DNA from: Crambe crambe
Lineage: Eukaryota; Porifera; Demospongiae; Poecilosclerida; Crambeidae
Reading direction: 5' to 3'
Assembly (NCBI GenBank): GCA_963924555.1
Contig: OZ004594.1
Coordinates: 6,479,563-6,543,562 of the forward strand
DNA: 64,000 nucleotides
Below the pieces are notes generated by a model. The model saw only the letters and a program-made list of their open reading frames with translations. It ran no database searches and was not told where the DNA came from. Below, piece by piece: positions 53,201 to 61,569 of the stretch; the first letter of the stretch is position 1; the number at the start of each line of letters is the position of its first letter. A program made the translations under genes and the position numbers.

Positions 53201-54416
53201 AGCACATCTATCAGGGGCAATTATAACAGTCTGACATACAAATTCCTAGGTCAAACTGTTGGTTGGTTCTTCTTGACAATAATATTAAGTATTTGAAATA
53301 AGTGTCAGTGCTATGCCATCTAATCTCAGGGACCTTCAACTGTGACATGATTTAAAATCATTCCCCATTTATATACACATGTACCATATCTTACCTAGTT
53401 TCAGAATATGACAGTCCAATGTAGAAATGAATTTTGCTATTTGCTATGTTTCTTAATAATGCTTTGATGAATTTGTTCCAAACTTCTGTTATGTGTTCTA
53501 TAATGGTTGGACTATCTACACCAAATTACCAGACCATGGCCACTAGTAGCCATGAGTTATGATGAGCCAAAGTTTAAAAGGTGGCCAAAAATGACTATCT
53601 TTCTACTTGGGACTGTCATATATGAACATATTACGTTGGCTACACTAACACTGAAATATTGTCAGATTTCAGCACTCACCCAAAAATTCTGCTTGTACAG
53701 ACTGAACATCATCATCACTGTTTACAAAAGGAGCCTGACACCTCACATTAATGGTTCCAATAGATGGAGTAGCAATAACAGTAGCAGTACTGACAATAAC
53801 TTGTGCAGATGCATTGACAGATCCAATAAAAGAGTAATCCATATTTGGAGGAATAGGATTCAAAGCTAAAGTAGTTACTGACACTGTAAAAGTGTCTGAT
53901 GGATTGCTCTCAGAGGTGATATTCCAAATATGGGCACCACTGCTTACAGTACAGGTAAAGACTACTTGCTCGCCAGGACAAGAAAAACTCCTTCCATGTT
54001 GCACACGACTGGACCACTGGAGTTCAGCAGTCCTCACTAGTGTTGGAAAACAAAAATTGATATAATGGAAAGTACAATTTCTAATGGGATAACTAGCATA
54101 TCTAAGAGTCAACTAATATAATAAGGGCATGCTGAATGGCTTAAGCAAATTTTAAGTTGGGAATCCATTGTAAATGCATATCATGTTTGAAGGTGGAGTT
54201 GAGGATGACATCAGAGATATACGTAACATCCAGCTATGCACCTAGTCATTTGTACATGACAGCTCAAAAATTATAATAGGCATTTAACCACAAACAGATT
54301 ACAATAATTAATGAACTGAATGTTCAGCAAGGAAAACTTACGAAGTGCTATGGATACCTACCACTATGAAAAATTCCTAAGAAAAGGACTCCAATCAAGG
54401 CAGTCATTTTCATCAT
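28959..54416 (-). CDS. gene B: Ig-like/FN3-like single-pass receptor, seven exons, with an in-frame stop
   Basis: Seven exons join in phase on the minus strand: 54362-54416, 53680-54036, 46288-46578, 34688-34761, 34165-34390, 29765-30058 and 28959-29236 (1575 bp, 525 codons with stop). The order is signal peptide, Ig-like domain, Cys-containing segment, beta-rich segment, FN3-like domain, Ser/Thr stalk, transmembrane helix, cytoplasmic tail. All introns are phase 1 except intron 4, which is phase 0. Exon 3 has a TGA at codon 153, where gene A has Pro. So this copy is a pseudogene, an allele with a null, or skips part of that exon. Introns 2, 3 and 5 are inflated to 7, 11.5 and 4.1 kb by transposons. 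The likely role is a cell-surface receptor; the ligand is unknown. Confidence 0.7.
29765..30058 (-). CDS. gene B exon 6: FN3-like domain
   Basis: 294 bp, phase 1 at both ends. It starts SNPIRVERIVQGENSVTIRF and includes ISYATMLCDP and CFFTVELLSSNDERIG. The pattern of alternating strands is FN3-like, but the classic Trp is not obvious, so the domain name is tentative. Confidence 0.7.
30059..32612. repeat. two tandem copies of a ~1-kb repeat in intron 5 of gene B
   Basis: The block from about 30150 to 31190 recurs at about 31710-32605. Both start GCACTCTAGAGCTTCATT, contain CTCAGCCATTGCTCAGCAAA, an inverted TACTTGGTATGTA/TACATACCAAGTA pair, and CTTGATTGCAGACAGA, and end near ACTATCATCGG. Partial copies sit at 31195-31320 and 33611-33780. 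A reverse copy of one end lies at about 52900-53100. No coding sequence is recognised; it looks like a dispersed element duplicated in tandem. Confidence 0.6.
32613..33615. mobile_element. MITE TAAGGTAGGCGGGGGTA inside a tandem repeat
   Basis: The ends AAGGTAGGCGGGGGTAAC and GATACCCCCGCCTACCTT are inverse copies of about 24 bp. ACT flanks both sides. The related repeat copies at about 31020 and 32410 (AATTGTACTACCGT) show the empty site. It contains a second TIR element at 32778-33366. Confidence 0.7.
32778..33366. mobile_element. TAGTCT-type element nested in the 32613 MITE
   Basis: The ends TAGTCTCGC and GCGAGACTA are inverses. The flanks ATGTTCAAC (32769-32777) and ATGTTCAAT (33367-33375) form a 9-bp duplication with one mismatch. 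Inner inverted blocks include CAGACGTA and TTACCAGACG. No protein is recognised. Confidence 0.7.
33616..34164. other. rest of intron 5 of gene B
   Basis: The first 165 bp continue the tandem repeat (GACGATCTTTACCATGCAAT, GATGCAGACAGAAATGAGAC). The remainder is AT-rich with no gene seen. Confidence 0.45.
34165..34390 (-). CDS. gene B exon 5: beta-rich extracellular segment
   Basis: 226 bp between acceptor TGATTAG and donor GTATGT. It encodes VVDDFILNRSTVALTGSLSV through CSETMPYTFT, phase 0 in and phase 1 out, joining exon 6 as TFT-V-SNP. It is rich in Thr/Ser and has N-glycosylation sites (NRS, NTS, NGS). The domain is not recognised; together with exon 4 it forms about 100 residues. Confidence 0.7.
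34688..34761 (-). CDS. gene B exon 4: short linker exon
   Basis: 74 bp, acceptor TCTACCCAG, donor AAG|GTAGG. It encodes LFTQGPSLSYIYDTTGLMVS plus LGWK. Phase 1 in and phase 0 out fit exons 3 and 5 exactly, which is the main support for it. Confidence 0.6.
34945..36103. other. left interior of the 10.5-kb element
   Basis: No gene is supported. A frame at 35104-35322 has many Asn/Ser residues but no recognisable domain. GC-rich palindromic patches (ACGCATGCGC near 35182, GCATGCATGCGC near 35948) hint at a small MITE whose ends I could not fix. Confidence 0.35.
36700..37014. mobile_element. near-perfect hairpin MITE, ~139-bp arms
   Basis: Arms 36700-36839 and 36876-37014 are exact or nearly exact inverses (AACAAGTAAGGGAAAAAGC at the outside, CCAACAATCCCTACATATA at the inside) around a loop of about 36 bp. 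A transcript through it would fold into a long double-stranded stem. Partial copies lie at 19557-19778, near 21500 and near 56130-56230. Confidence 0.85.
37499..37528 (+). repeat. (AAT)n microsatellite
   Basis: About nine AAT units, followed by a short AGA run. Confidence 0.9.
39198..40194. mobile_element. 1-kb foldback element in the Academ-like relic
   Basis: Starts GATTTTCAATTATCGACCGC and ends with its inverse. Nearly the whole element folds back on itself (arms about 480 bp each, centre near 39690), with scattered mismatches. It separates the coding blocks ending GTSQY and starting QAEVINDRK of the transposase relic. No target duplication could be assigned. Confidence 0.8.
40474..40643 (-). 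repeat. tandem duplication of ~88 bp inside the relic
   Basis: The block beginning TTGGAATGTAGGGCATTTTG is repeated once, so the minus-strand protein repeats FQYQAFLLNTSSNEESFE. The copies differ by a small deletion (CCTCCAAG is absent in one). Confidence 0.8.
42421..42545 (+). repeat. dispersed ~120-bp repeat
   Basis: GACTAAAGTAGAAAGGCAAA through ACTAAGGTAGGCTTTCCAGC. Further copies occur at about 30505-30620, 31925-32045 and 45713-45830. The copy at 45713 sits inside a TIR MITE. No coding content. Confidence 0.65.
42546..43489. other. poorly readable stretch upstream of the 43.5-kb relic
   Basis: It probably includes the decayed N-terminal part of the relic that follows. Scattered basic segments are visible on the plus strand, but no frame is long enough to support. 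Confidence 0.3.
43490..44860 (+). pseudogene. relic of an unnamed transposon gene (KLTGDGT / zinc knuckle)
   Basis: Plus-strand blocks in several frames: QVKLTGDGT near 43610, RIHVVNFAFTLLNEGSAAMS from 43660, FGNHPLAII, a deletion where a longer core should be, YIWCKCPATDHWDMTKEWS near 43890-43945, then 44114-44479 (DLRRVDGISK, FPTIPNASALQDIWMEFW), HVPEFVEKYG near 44510, and a C-terminal zinc knuckle (CGICGNSSHNRRSC at 44707-44748). I have seen this combination in uncharacterised repetitive genes of cnidarians and other invertebrates but cannot assign a superfamily. Confidence 0.5.
44861..45444. other. right interior and end of the 10.5-kb element
   Basis: No gene seen. It ends with the right TIR at 45444. 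Confidence 0.4.
45553..46198. mobile_element. TA-flanked MITE in intron 3 of gene B
   Basis: The ends TGTGACCCGGTACAGGAAAA and TTTTCCTGTACCCGGTCACA are inverses and continue through GGCATAATGCGGCA. TA flanks both sides. It contains one copy of the dispersed 120-bp repeat (45713-45830). Confidence 0.75.
46288..46578 (-). CDS. gene B exon 3: Cys-containing segment with a TGA stop
   Basis: 291 bp, acceptor TTATACAG, donor CAG|GTATGT, phase 1 at both ends. It encodes ATWSFSANDPSSVY, then TGA, then LSDLSVNINMDERGRLCVDS onward to TIPS. Gene A reads ERP where this copy has VY-stop. The change involves several substitutions within ten bases (GTGTATTGAC against GAGCGTCCAC), so it is not a simple base-call slip. 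Four Cys residues are shared by A and B. Confidence 0.75.
46579..47879. other. left part of the expanded intron 2 of gene B
   Basis: No gene seen. Near 46640-46700 is a diverged piece of the hairpin MITE. CATTCGACCCCCTAGTGGCT occurs twice, near 47565 and 47728, about 163 bp apart. Confidence 0.4.
47880..48360 (+). pseudogene. possible N-terminal fragment of a pogo-like transposase
   Basis: Frames read NQEAAAKKKGPYPKLI, then LVGEEVDQMVQKYFRA and FNRDQTIL. These resemble the DNA-binding half of CENP-B/jerky-type transposases (GPY.K, LLGEELD..VQ.Y, NRD..LL). They lie in different frames with stops. The assignment is weak. Confidence 0.35.
48361..48677. other. no gene seen
   Basis: It contains short matches to the pogo-like TIR (CACTCAGATAAGCCTAGCAT near 48390), so it is probably an old fragment of that element. 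Confidence 0.4.
48678..49290. mobile_element. TAGTCT-type element in intron 2 of gene B
   Basis: Left end TAGTCTGGCGTAGCCGACCC; the right arm carries the inverse GGGTCAGCTATGCC and ends near CCAGATC. The long inner arms (TTTACCTTCCTTTTCTTGGG and the CCAGACCCTTTC block) match the element at 25066, so it is a diverged relative. The right terminus is degraded; TATCAGATC and TACCAGATC may be its 9-bp duplication. Confidence 0.6.
49291..50013. other. no gene seen
   Basis: AT-rich. GGTCACATGACTTG with neighbouring bases occurs here near 49830 and again near 50620, on either side of the MITE at 50016. Confidence 0.4.
50016..50553. mobile_element. CCRTATA-type MITE with a GHHVYK gene fragment
   Basis: The ends CCATATAGCCGGAAATAT and its near inverse ATATTTCCGGCTATACGG are flanked by TA (50014-50015 and 50554-50555). 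On the plus strand, from about 50168, it reads SSCVKGHHVYKSVWTPILG and stays open to 50425 (DPYAVRQLQSL, FVALSQVQGS). The MITE at 2341 carries the related SCIRGYHVYKD in the same position, so both derive from one ancestral fragment. Confidence 0.7.
50556..51279. other. AT-rich stretch with a short palindrome
   Basis: GATGATGTGATGGTGCACTC at 50802 pairs with GCGCACTATCACATCATC near 50850, forming a small hairpin. No gene is supported, although the decayed 5' part of the following P-like relic may start here. Confidence 0.4.
51280..51960 (+). pseudogene. P-element/THAP9-like transposase relic
   Basis: In order on the plus strand: STGVLTLISERTQWDYTHWI, KHVVLVFDGMKEREDLISI, LINLGDMNN (near 51530), GVVGHTLFTLLWDAVRN, LTCDGTSTNR (near 51757), then DVPHLIKITRNCWSNSFSH (51879-51935) and CTRALW. 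DYTHWI, DGMK.REDL, LGD.NN and D.PHL.K..RN are hallmarks of the P superfamily RNase H-like core. A TAA breaks the NRS-KFIKMHRM join, and other frames shift. TIRs were not found. Confidence 0.7.
51961..53602. other. right part of intron 2 of gene B
   Basis: No gene seen. It holds a run of 24 T (52328-52351) and, at about 52890-53100, a reverse copy of the repeat end found at 31710 (GAAGCTCTAGAGTGCA). Confidence 0.4.
53680..54036 (-). CDS. gene B exon 2: Ig-like domain
   Basis: 357 bp, phase 1 at both ends, same length as in gene A. Cys in FSCPGEQVVFTCTV, Trp replaced in context HIWNI (Trp kept), and Cys in VRCQAPFVN match an Ig fold with CxxG spacing. The frame is open and differs from gene A at several residues. 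Confidence 0.8.
54362..54416 (-). CDS. gene B exon 1: signal peptide
   Basis: MMKMTALIGVLFLGIFHS is a short basic start followed by a hydrophobic core, one Ile shorter than gene A. The donor is GTG|GTAGGT and it ends in phase 1. A second ATG follows directly. Confidence 0.75.
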
Positions 54417-54665
54417 CTGCAAAGAAATAAAAGTTCCATACGTACAGTAGTTAGAATAGTCATTAGTGCTTATGATTATGATATTGGCATAGTTGATTAT
54501 ATCAGGAGAATGGTAGGCTGACCTGGAACCTAATGATTTTATCAGAACTTACTAAGATCAGCTCCTACAGACTTCACTATGCACATTCTAAACATACAGG
54601 AGAATTACAGAAGGGCCATGAAGTGGTTATCAGCTATTCCGGTATAGAATGTGATGTATCAATAT

Positions 54666-55550
54666 TTATAGCCCGTTGCCATGGTAACGGACCGATTTAC
54701 ATGGATTTATAAATGTGATACAGTGCATGTAATTGTAGCCTGGGGTGGTGTTTACAGGGAAAAGTTAGATATAGATTCTGCAAAATTGATATTGCACTTT
54801 AAGGAGTTGTGACCAGACTGTATGTGACAGTATAGAGTTCTGTCCTTATACTAACTACTCTCAGAAAAGCTTGTCATGGAATTTTAATGTTATTCATTGA
54901 ACACGGTGCGCACGCTATAATGATATTCATTGACCACATTTCAAACCCAACAAGCTTTTCAGAGAGTAGCCAGCATAAAAGGCAGAACTTGCGAGCTGTG
55001 TAACAGCGTGGCTGGTATTCTGCACTAGCTGCCCTACTTGCCATTCAGCTCCAACCATAATTATGACGCTGTGCCCCTACCTTACGTGAGCAAGTTAAAG
55101 CACAGTGAGTGGGTGGGTTATAGACTGAAAGATAGTTCGGTACCATATGAGTCACGACGTTGAAGTGGGATGGCCATAATTCTTGCTAGCAGCCAAAAGG
55201 TACAGAGGTTTTCAGGTTGGTTGACACAAAATTTACCAACGGTGCATAATTAAATTCGTGCTCGCTAAAATTAAGAGTATTGCATTTGTATGACAGTATA
55301 TCTTGCTCGCTTGAATTTATCTTGCACATGCGCAAATTCTACTGGTCAACCAACCTGAAAACCTCTGTAACATCGCTATATATAGAGACAGAAGCACTGA
55401 GCATGCGTAGTACACTCGCGCGGGCTATAAAATAGTTATTAACCGCGCGCGTGCGGTTTGTAGTGAATTATAAGCACTCGCCCCTCGGGCCTCGTGCTTA
55501 TAATTCGACTACAAACCTAGCACTTGGTTAATAACTATTACTTATGGCCT
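54666..55550. mobile_element. copy B-specific compound insertion
   Basis: Absent from copy A, where ATCAATAATTATGGCC is continuous. It contains TTTATAGCCCGTTGCC at its left and the inverse GCGGGCTATAAAA at about 55420. A small MITE (55202-55368, ends ACAGAGGTTTTCAGGTTGG and inverse) and a hairpin (55431-55540, AATAGTTATTAACC and inverse) also lie within it. No coding sequence. Confidence 0.65.
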
Positions 55551-55551
55551 A

Positions 55552-56093
55552 CCGTATATACGAGTTAAATTTGGCAGTGTATTAAATTTGACGGTTTGGC
55601 AGTCTATCTTGGAACTGTTAATAATAATGTCCGCCCAATAACACTATAATATCTATAGCTAGCAAGGGGGTGGGGCTAGCTTGAATGTATGCGCACGCAA
55701 GATCAAGACTACATATTTAGCTAGCTAGTTCCATTTCTAGCTGTTTTGCGATCGTGATGGCTCAAGTTCTTGAAGAAGGAAGAGGAAAGGGAGTGTTTCC
55801 TTGACAGAAGTTCTCAGTTAAAAGTTAAGAGATAGATCGTGAAGTGAAGGACCAAGCAAACTATCAGCCAAAAAAAAGAGAGAGGGAAGCAGCGTGCAGT
55901 GCGTGATAACGCGCCACCACCAATAATAATGTGATAATGACAGACGCGTGAGCATCACTAATGATGTCATTTTTAAATGGCTGACATTATAATGAAAAGT
56001 GCGCAGTGCATGATAACGCGCCGCCACCAATAATAATGTCTGCCAAAATCCTTCCTTGGTAATAAACTCCCGCTAAAATTAATTCGTATACGG
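55552..56093. mobile_element. CCGTATA-type MITE (copy B)
   Basis: Counterpart of 20895-21436. Ends CCGTATATACGAG and CGTATACGG, TA on both sides. Confidence 0.65.
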
Positions 56094-56823
56094 TATTTCT
56101 GACAGCTATAGTAATTCATTGTAAGTAATAATGTCAATCTTCTTGTTTCCCTACTTTTTTGAGCAATGGTCATCCCTACATTTTTTTCATTTCACGGAAA
56201 TGTTTTTCCCTTATTTGTTCCTGGTCTATGTATGTACGCATAAATGCAATTACAGAATGGCTCAGATCATGAAGTGGTTGTCAGCTTTTCTGAAGAATGC
56301 GATGCATGCATCACCTAATATCCTATTTTGACCCTTTAAATGTCTGAACTATGGTGAGTAATGATGTCAATCTTCTAATTGAACTTTACACATAGTGATG
56401 CATGAAGAGGAAGTGAGATTAGCCACCCACTACAGACAATTTCAAACTAATCATGAATACATTAGTGACTCTAATAGATCAGATTTAGGGAAGTACTCAC
56501 TTAAGTACGTCCAGGTCCACAAAATGTCATCCATGGCTTTAAAGGATATACCTTATAATAATTTTTTTTACATATTCCATATATTTCATAAAGCTGCATG
56601 GGCTACAAGTTTTCCTATGAAGGTATGCATGCATGGTCTTCCTTTGGAGTATGAATTGCTATTCACAATTGGAGTCATACCAGGTCAGAAGCATAATAAG
56701 ATTCCTTAAAGTAATGATAACCTTTGTAGGTTTTTTTGTCTCCTCTGGAGATCCTTTTAATATAAAATTATGTTAGCTGCTCCCTTAGAGATTAGAAACA
56801 GTTCTTTTTCATTAGCTTCATTC
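56094..56823. other. AT-rich stretch with a conserved short frame (copy B)
   Basis: Counterpart of 21437-22183. It includes a hairpin-MITE remnant (GAGCAATGGTCATCCCTAC near 56161) and the MHEEEVRLATHYRQFQ frame at 56395, which here stays open to 56709 because of small indels. Not recognised. Confidence 0.35.
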
Positions 56824-58098
56824 CCAGGCCTTCCTCTCTTCTCTCATGAAGAAAAGGTAAAGTATCGCACGGGAGAAAAAGAAGAAAAAGAAGAAGAAAT
56901 ATAAGAGAGAGGAAGACTTATCACGTGAGGATACAAGCAAATCAATTGCTAGTGGGCGTAGTGCAAGCCACACCATGACAATAAATGGTGACGTCAAAAA
57001 TCGCCCACACATTCGCATGGCACGGGAAGTAGCTACTGTCACAGACTGCTGAAAATTGCTCCAGAAGGTCAGTCTAGCTCAGTGACTCTGCTCTGAAAGT
57101 TGCTAGCTACGCTAGTACTAGTCTGGCGTAGCCACACCCCCGAGCACGAGGTGGTCTGGAAATATTCAATACACCGAGTTGTCAGAAGTAGCAGAAAATC
57201 TGCTACTCATGAATATCATTACCTAACCACAGTGTGAACCACAGTGTACACCACAGGCATGCACAGCAGTAAGCCAACTAGACAGCTGCTAAGGAGAAAC
57301 TATCCAGTGCACTGCACTGAGCAAATGAAGCTGCCCTGAAGTTGGGCTATCCATCACTAAGGTTGGAAGTGGTGATCCAATTTTATCTGGTAGGGATGTT
57401 TTTGCTGTGCTCCCAACTGGATTTGGGAAGAGCTTGTGTTTTGCTGTCCTCCCTTTAGCTTTTGATAAAATTAGTTACTTCTTTTCTATATCTGAGCCAA
57501 CCGTAGGCTACATCTTTGCACTGCAGCTGCTGCTTTCCATATAACCACGTGCTGTTTTTATTACTTACCGCAATTACGCAGCATGACGACAAGCTGACCA
57601 TAATGGAAATTCCAATCTGACAACTGTATGTTACCAGACTCTCCCCTCGTGCTTTGCGCTCGGGGTGTGGCTGGCTACGCCAGACTACGCTAGTACTAGA
57701 TAGTGAGTATAACCTATGGTTAGACAATATCTGCACTAACTGGCTGTAGTAAGCTCTACCAGGACTGGACTGTATCAGGAATTGCATTCTCTAGACTTAA
57801 TTAGCCTCGGCCCTATCTATCTATCTCTTAGCTATCTCTAGACTCTGCCAGGAGATTGATCCAACTGTGTAGTAGTTGACTGGACTGGTTGTGAGTGTAG
57901 CGTGGGCAGTGCTGAGCATTTAAGTCGACTCTGCCCACGCTCCAATTAAGTCATTTCTACCTCCTTTCTACCCTCACGCGATAAGTTTACCAGGCCTTCC
58001 TCTCTCTTATTTTTCTTCTTCTTCTTCTTCTTCTTTTCCTCCTGTGCGATACTTCTTTTCTTCGTGAGAGACTATACAAGTGAGAGAGGAAGGCCTGG
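56824..58098. mobile_element. TIR element CCAGGCCTTCCTCTC (copy B)
   Basis: Counterpart of 22184-23473, without the doubled 19-bp unit in the left arm. Contains the TAGTCT-type element at 57119-57687. Confidence 0.7.
57119..57687. mobile_element. TAGTCT-type element with helicase fragment (copy B)
   Basis: Counterpart of 22503-23060, with CGCTAGTAC on both sides (57110-57118 and 57688-57696). It carries the same RecQ-like motif I fragment at about 57375-57480 (DVFAVLPTGFGKSLCF). Confidence 0.75.
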
Positions 58099-59320
58099 GA
58101 ACGGGGCTACTTTTTCATCATCTGATCCCTAAAATTTCTTTCTTGGATGCATGGTGACAATACTTCTGTTCACAAAGGGAAAATGACTAGATGCAGAACT
58201 CAACTGACAAGAAAGGCATTAAGCTCACAAATTGAGCCATAAAATTATAATGTAAATTTAGAGTACCTTTCTCCATGGTAGTAACACATGAACTGCATCT
58301 AACAACTACATGCAAACTTGCAACTGCAATATTTATATTGGAGTCATTATAATCACTGTGCAGTTAGAGGGCACATGTAGGAGAATGAGGCTATGTAGTT
58401 TCTTATCCTGTGTACGTATGTAGTCTAGTATCTTTGATGGAGTCAGACCTGAGTAAGCTGGAGACATGTAATACTTGGACTTACGTATACACTAGCCAGT
58501 GCCAGTGAACTTTTCCCATATCAGTGTCTCCTTGAGCTACCATGAAAGCAAAATGACACTGCTTTGACTCTTCCACCAATACTGAAGGTTTTTATCCTGA
58601 AGCTAGTAGTTGCTTATAGCTAGTAGAAGACGAGTATTCCAGCATAATGATTTGTATTGTTCAAATGGTTGGAAAGTAGAATAATAAAACAGCAGCTTGA
58701 ATCTGACTGAGTAGCTATTATTATTTGCATTCTAAAAATTAAAGTGCATGCTACATATCTAAGGCCAAACATAAGATGGCTGTAGGCAATCTTAAAATTG
58801 TAATCCAAAATGTACACATTATGATCTACTTGCACTGTAGATATCATCTGCACCCACGTTATAAGAAATAGCTGTTATACATACTGCCATAATAATAAGA
58901 GTGTGTACTTTAAACCAAAGGAAACAATGCTGACTGTAAACGGTTTACAAGAGTGAAGGTATGCAGCTGTTTACAAAGCACATTCGAACATTTAATACTT
59001 AGACTAGTGCACTAGTGGAAGTTTTATTATGACATTGATAGAGTGCAATCATGACATCAACATAATAGCTAGTGACCTACTAACTACAATTCTGTTGGTA
59101 GCATCCTTCAGCAAACTAGTAGTTGCCATGATTACGATAATTATTATAATGTACTTCAAGATGATGTCATCCAATAAATTGCACCATTAAGCATCATGTC
59201 AAATTCTTTCTTATGATGCTTATACTTGTATATACTCATCGTAGTAGGTATGGCTTTATAGCAAAAATATTAGCTCTTATTTTAAGATGCCATAAACAGG
59301 TTAGATACCTTGCTGAATGG
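58099..59320. other. no gene seen (copy B)
   Basis: Counterpart of 23474-24685, AT-rich, no supported feature. Confidence 0.45.
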
Positions 59321-59702
59321 TAGTCTGGCGGCACAGCCCTGAGCGCGAGGGTCTGGAATCGAGTTGTTCCTTTAGCAGAAAATCTGGTAAACGAAAGATT
59401 ATGTATTATGAGTCATAATGTCATGACATTGAATGACCTATTGACCTTTCTCGATGGTTACAGCTACAACTAAGTGAAAGAAGCAGTTAATTATCAAGAT
59501 TGTTTTGATAGCATTCCTCTCTGGTTTTTGTCGTCCTTCCTAATGATATGGGAAAGGCTCATGCTATGACGTTTCATTGCATCATTATACTGTCATAATA
59601 CATATACAATAAACTTTTGATGTGTGCGCGTTGGGAACAATTCGCTGTATTATGTGATAGCAGACCCTCGCGCTTCGTGCTCGGGGCTGTGCCACCAGAC
59701 TA
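59321..59702. mobile_element. TAGTCT-type MITE (copy B)
   Basis: Counterpart of 24686-25063, starting TAGTCTGGCGGCACAGCCC. Confidence 0.65.
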
Positions 59703-59704
59703 GT

Positions 59705-60313
59705 TAGTCTGGCGTTGCCGACCCTTTACCTTCCTTTTATTGGTGGGTGGGGGAAGGAAAGGGTCTGGTGTCGTTAGCATCAACGACTTGTGCTGGTGCA
59801 ACAATAGTTGCGCCCCAATCAGATTGCAGTATTCCTGATAATTGCATTCCAGGCACGTGGCCAGGGGAAGTGAATAAAAGCGGTTGAAAACTTTGCGTGA
59901 ATCAACCGTGGCCGAGTTCGAGACTGTAGCGTCTAGCTAAAGCATTCAGGGAGCTTGGAACTATCAAGCCAGAACAGTTACAGGTCGTGGCAGGAATATT
60001 GGAGCGCGATGTCTTTGCTGTCACTTGCTCAGAAGTATTACCGCTTTGTCCAAGAACTGTCTGTCCTTCTTTACAGCTGATTTGCCACAAACCAGGCACA
60101 AGTCTAAAGTAGCCATCTCGTCTGAAGTAACCATCTATGTTTTCGCAACAACAACGTTTGCGTGCTTTTATTTTATCACGTGCCACTGTATAGTTTAATG
60201 ATGTAATGCAAATTCCTTCAGCACAAGTCGTTGATGCTATATAACGACACCAGACCCTTTCCTTCCCCCACCCACCAATAAAAGGAAGGTAAAGGGTCGG
60301 CAACGCCAGACTA
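59705..60313. mobile_element. TAGTCT-type element with internal frame (copy B)
   Basis: Counterpart of 25066-25670, with intact right end GGCAACGCCAGACTA and CAGACTAGT on both sides (59696-59704 and 60314-60322). The minus-strand frame (59902-60303) is open for 133 codons here, longer than in copy A. It shares GYFRRDGYFRLVPGLW and CSGLIVPSSLNALARRY with copy A. Confidence 0.75.
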
Positions 60314-60897
60314 CAGACTAGTGTGACTGTGTTTAGGCCCCTCTAGAGTGGTAATGAATCAGAAACCAGAAGCAATACAGAAAGGGTTATGAATTGAAAA
60401 TTCACCAATCAGACTGTAGAGTTAGTTAATCCCTTCAGAGATTGACCAGTAACAGGAATTTGCACTTGGAGCATGTAGCTAATAATTTATTATTCTATAG
60501 CTCCACTTTTTTGTGGATCACCAAACTGACTCACTCCCAACATCATAATCTAGCTACATGTCAATATATCTTACATGAATCTTTACAAAGTAAAACAGGC
60601 TAATGAACTCCAGAAACCACAGCGCACCAACACCGAGCTCTCCGGCTCCATGTCCAAAGCCACACCCATTATAATTATGCGTATTTATACTTGCGCGCGC
60701 GAATGCAGACAGTAGCTAAAATTTTGCCTGCTAAAATTAATACCTCCTTTACTGAGTTTTAAGGAAAGCATGACTAAATTTCTAACAACCTCCGTGATAA
60801 GGATAAGTCTTTTCTCCTAGAGGTTCCACTGTTAAATGACATTATCATTAAACCAGGAAACCCACACTAGCTACTCTTCCTCTGCAGATTTTGAATA

Positions 60898-61164
60898 TCA
60901 TTTTTCCTGAAAATGATGTTTGATAATTTTCCACTGATAGAGTTCAACTGATGAAGTGTTGTGAACAGCCCGAGATTTGCACATAAAGGCAAATGCACCC
61001 ATAGATTCCCATAGTCCATAATTTATGGTTGTAGCGAAGTATTTTATTTCTGATTCCGTTATTCTTTTTGATCCTGCTCTCTCATGTTTTCCTTTTCTAC
61101 GTACATTATTGGAGGACATTCCTCCACCAGACTTTCCTTTCCCTGTTGCTAAACAATGCCTCAA
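60898..61164 (-). CDS. unrecognised short frame (copy B)
   Basis: Counterpart of 26271-26486, here 88 residues, with MRHCLATGKGKSGGG upstream in frame and MCKS inserted before the C-terminal part. No domain recognised. Confidence 0.25.
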   Translation of the reverse strand: MRHCLATGKGKSGGGMSSNNVRRKGKHERAGSKRITESEIKYFATTINYGLWESMGAFAFMCKSRAVHNTSSVELYQWKIIKHHFQEK

Positions 61165-61311
61165 GTGATAAAAAAGTTTTCACATAGAAGTCTAGTAGCA
61201 AAAATTTCACTCACTGCATGATTGTGATGGCGGTTGTAGACATGTTTCTGTGCAGAATAGTTTCTGTACACCACTACAAAGACCGTGTGACTAACCTGAA
61301 CTTAAAGTAAT

Positions 61312-61477
61312 TGTGGTATCTTTCCAGAACTTCCCAAGTAACTAACTTAGCTAAAAACAGTTCTTGACTCAACAATAATGCAACACAAAAATATGATTCA
61401 CAAAACCATGGTATATCCGGTGAATATATAATTATACCGATCGGATGTGATGTAATAATCAGTGATACAATACTACA
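61312..61477 (-). repeat. 3' LTR of the second retrotransposon
   Basis: On the minus strand it starts TGTAGTATTG after the polypurine tract and ends GATACCACA. It is 166 bp, short for this group. The right boundary is supported by TG...CA and the left by the break in similarity to copy A. Confidence 0.7.
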
Positions 61478-61490
61478 CTCCCTTCCCCTT
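61478..61490 (-). other. polypurine tract of the second retrotransposon
   Basis: On the minus strand AAGGGGAAGGGAG lies directly before the LTR. Confidence 0.7.
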
Positions 61491-61569
61491 AAAAAAATCA
61501 GAAAAGAGGAAATGGCAAAAAAAAAATCAGATTATTCATGCATGAGACAAAAACAAAAAAAAAATAGGG

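Larger units (their letters stand above)
53603..61311. repeat. segmental duplication, copy B
   Basis: Matches 19840-26689 in the same orientation, with exons 2 and 1 of gene B and its upstream DNA. Compared with copy A it has about 880 extra bases (54666-55550). Its right side is cut by the LTR element at 61312. Confidence 0.9.
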
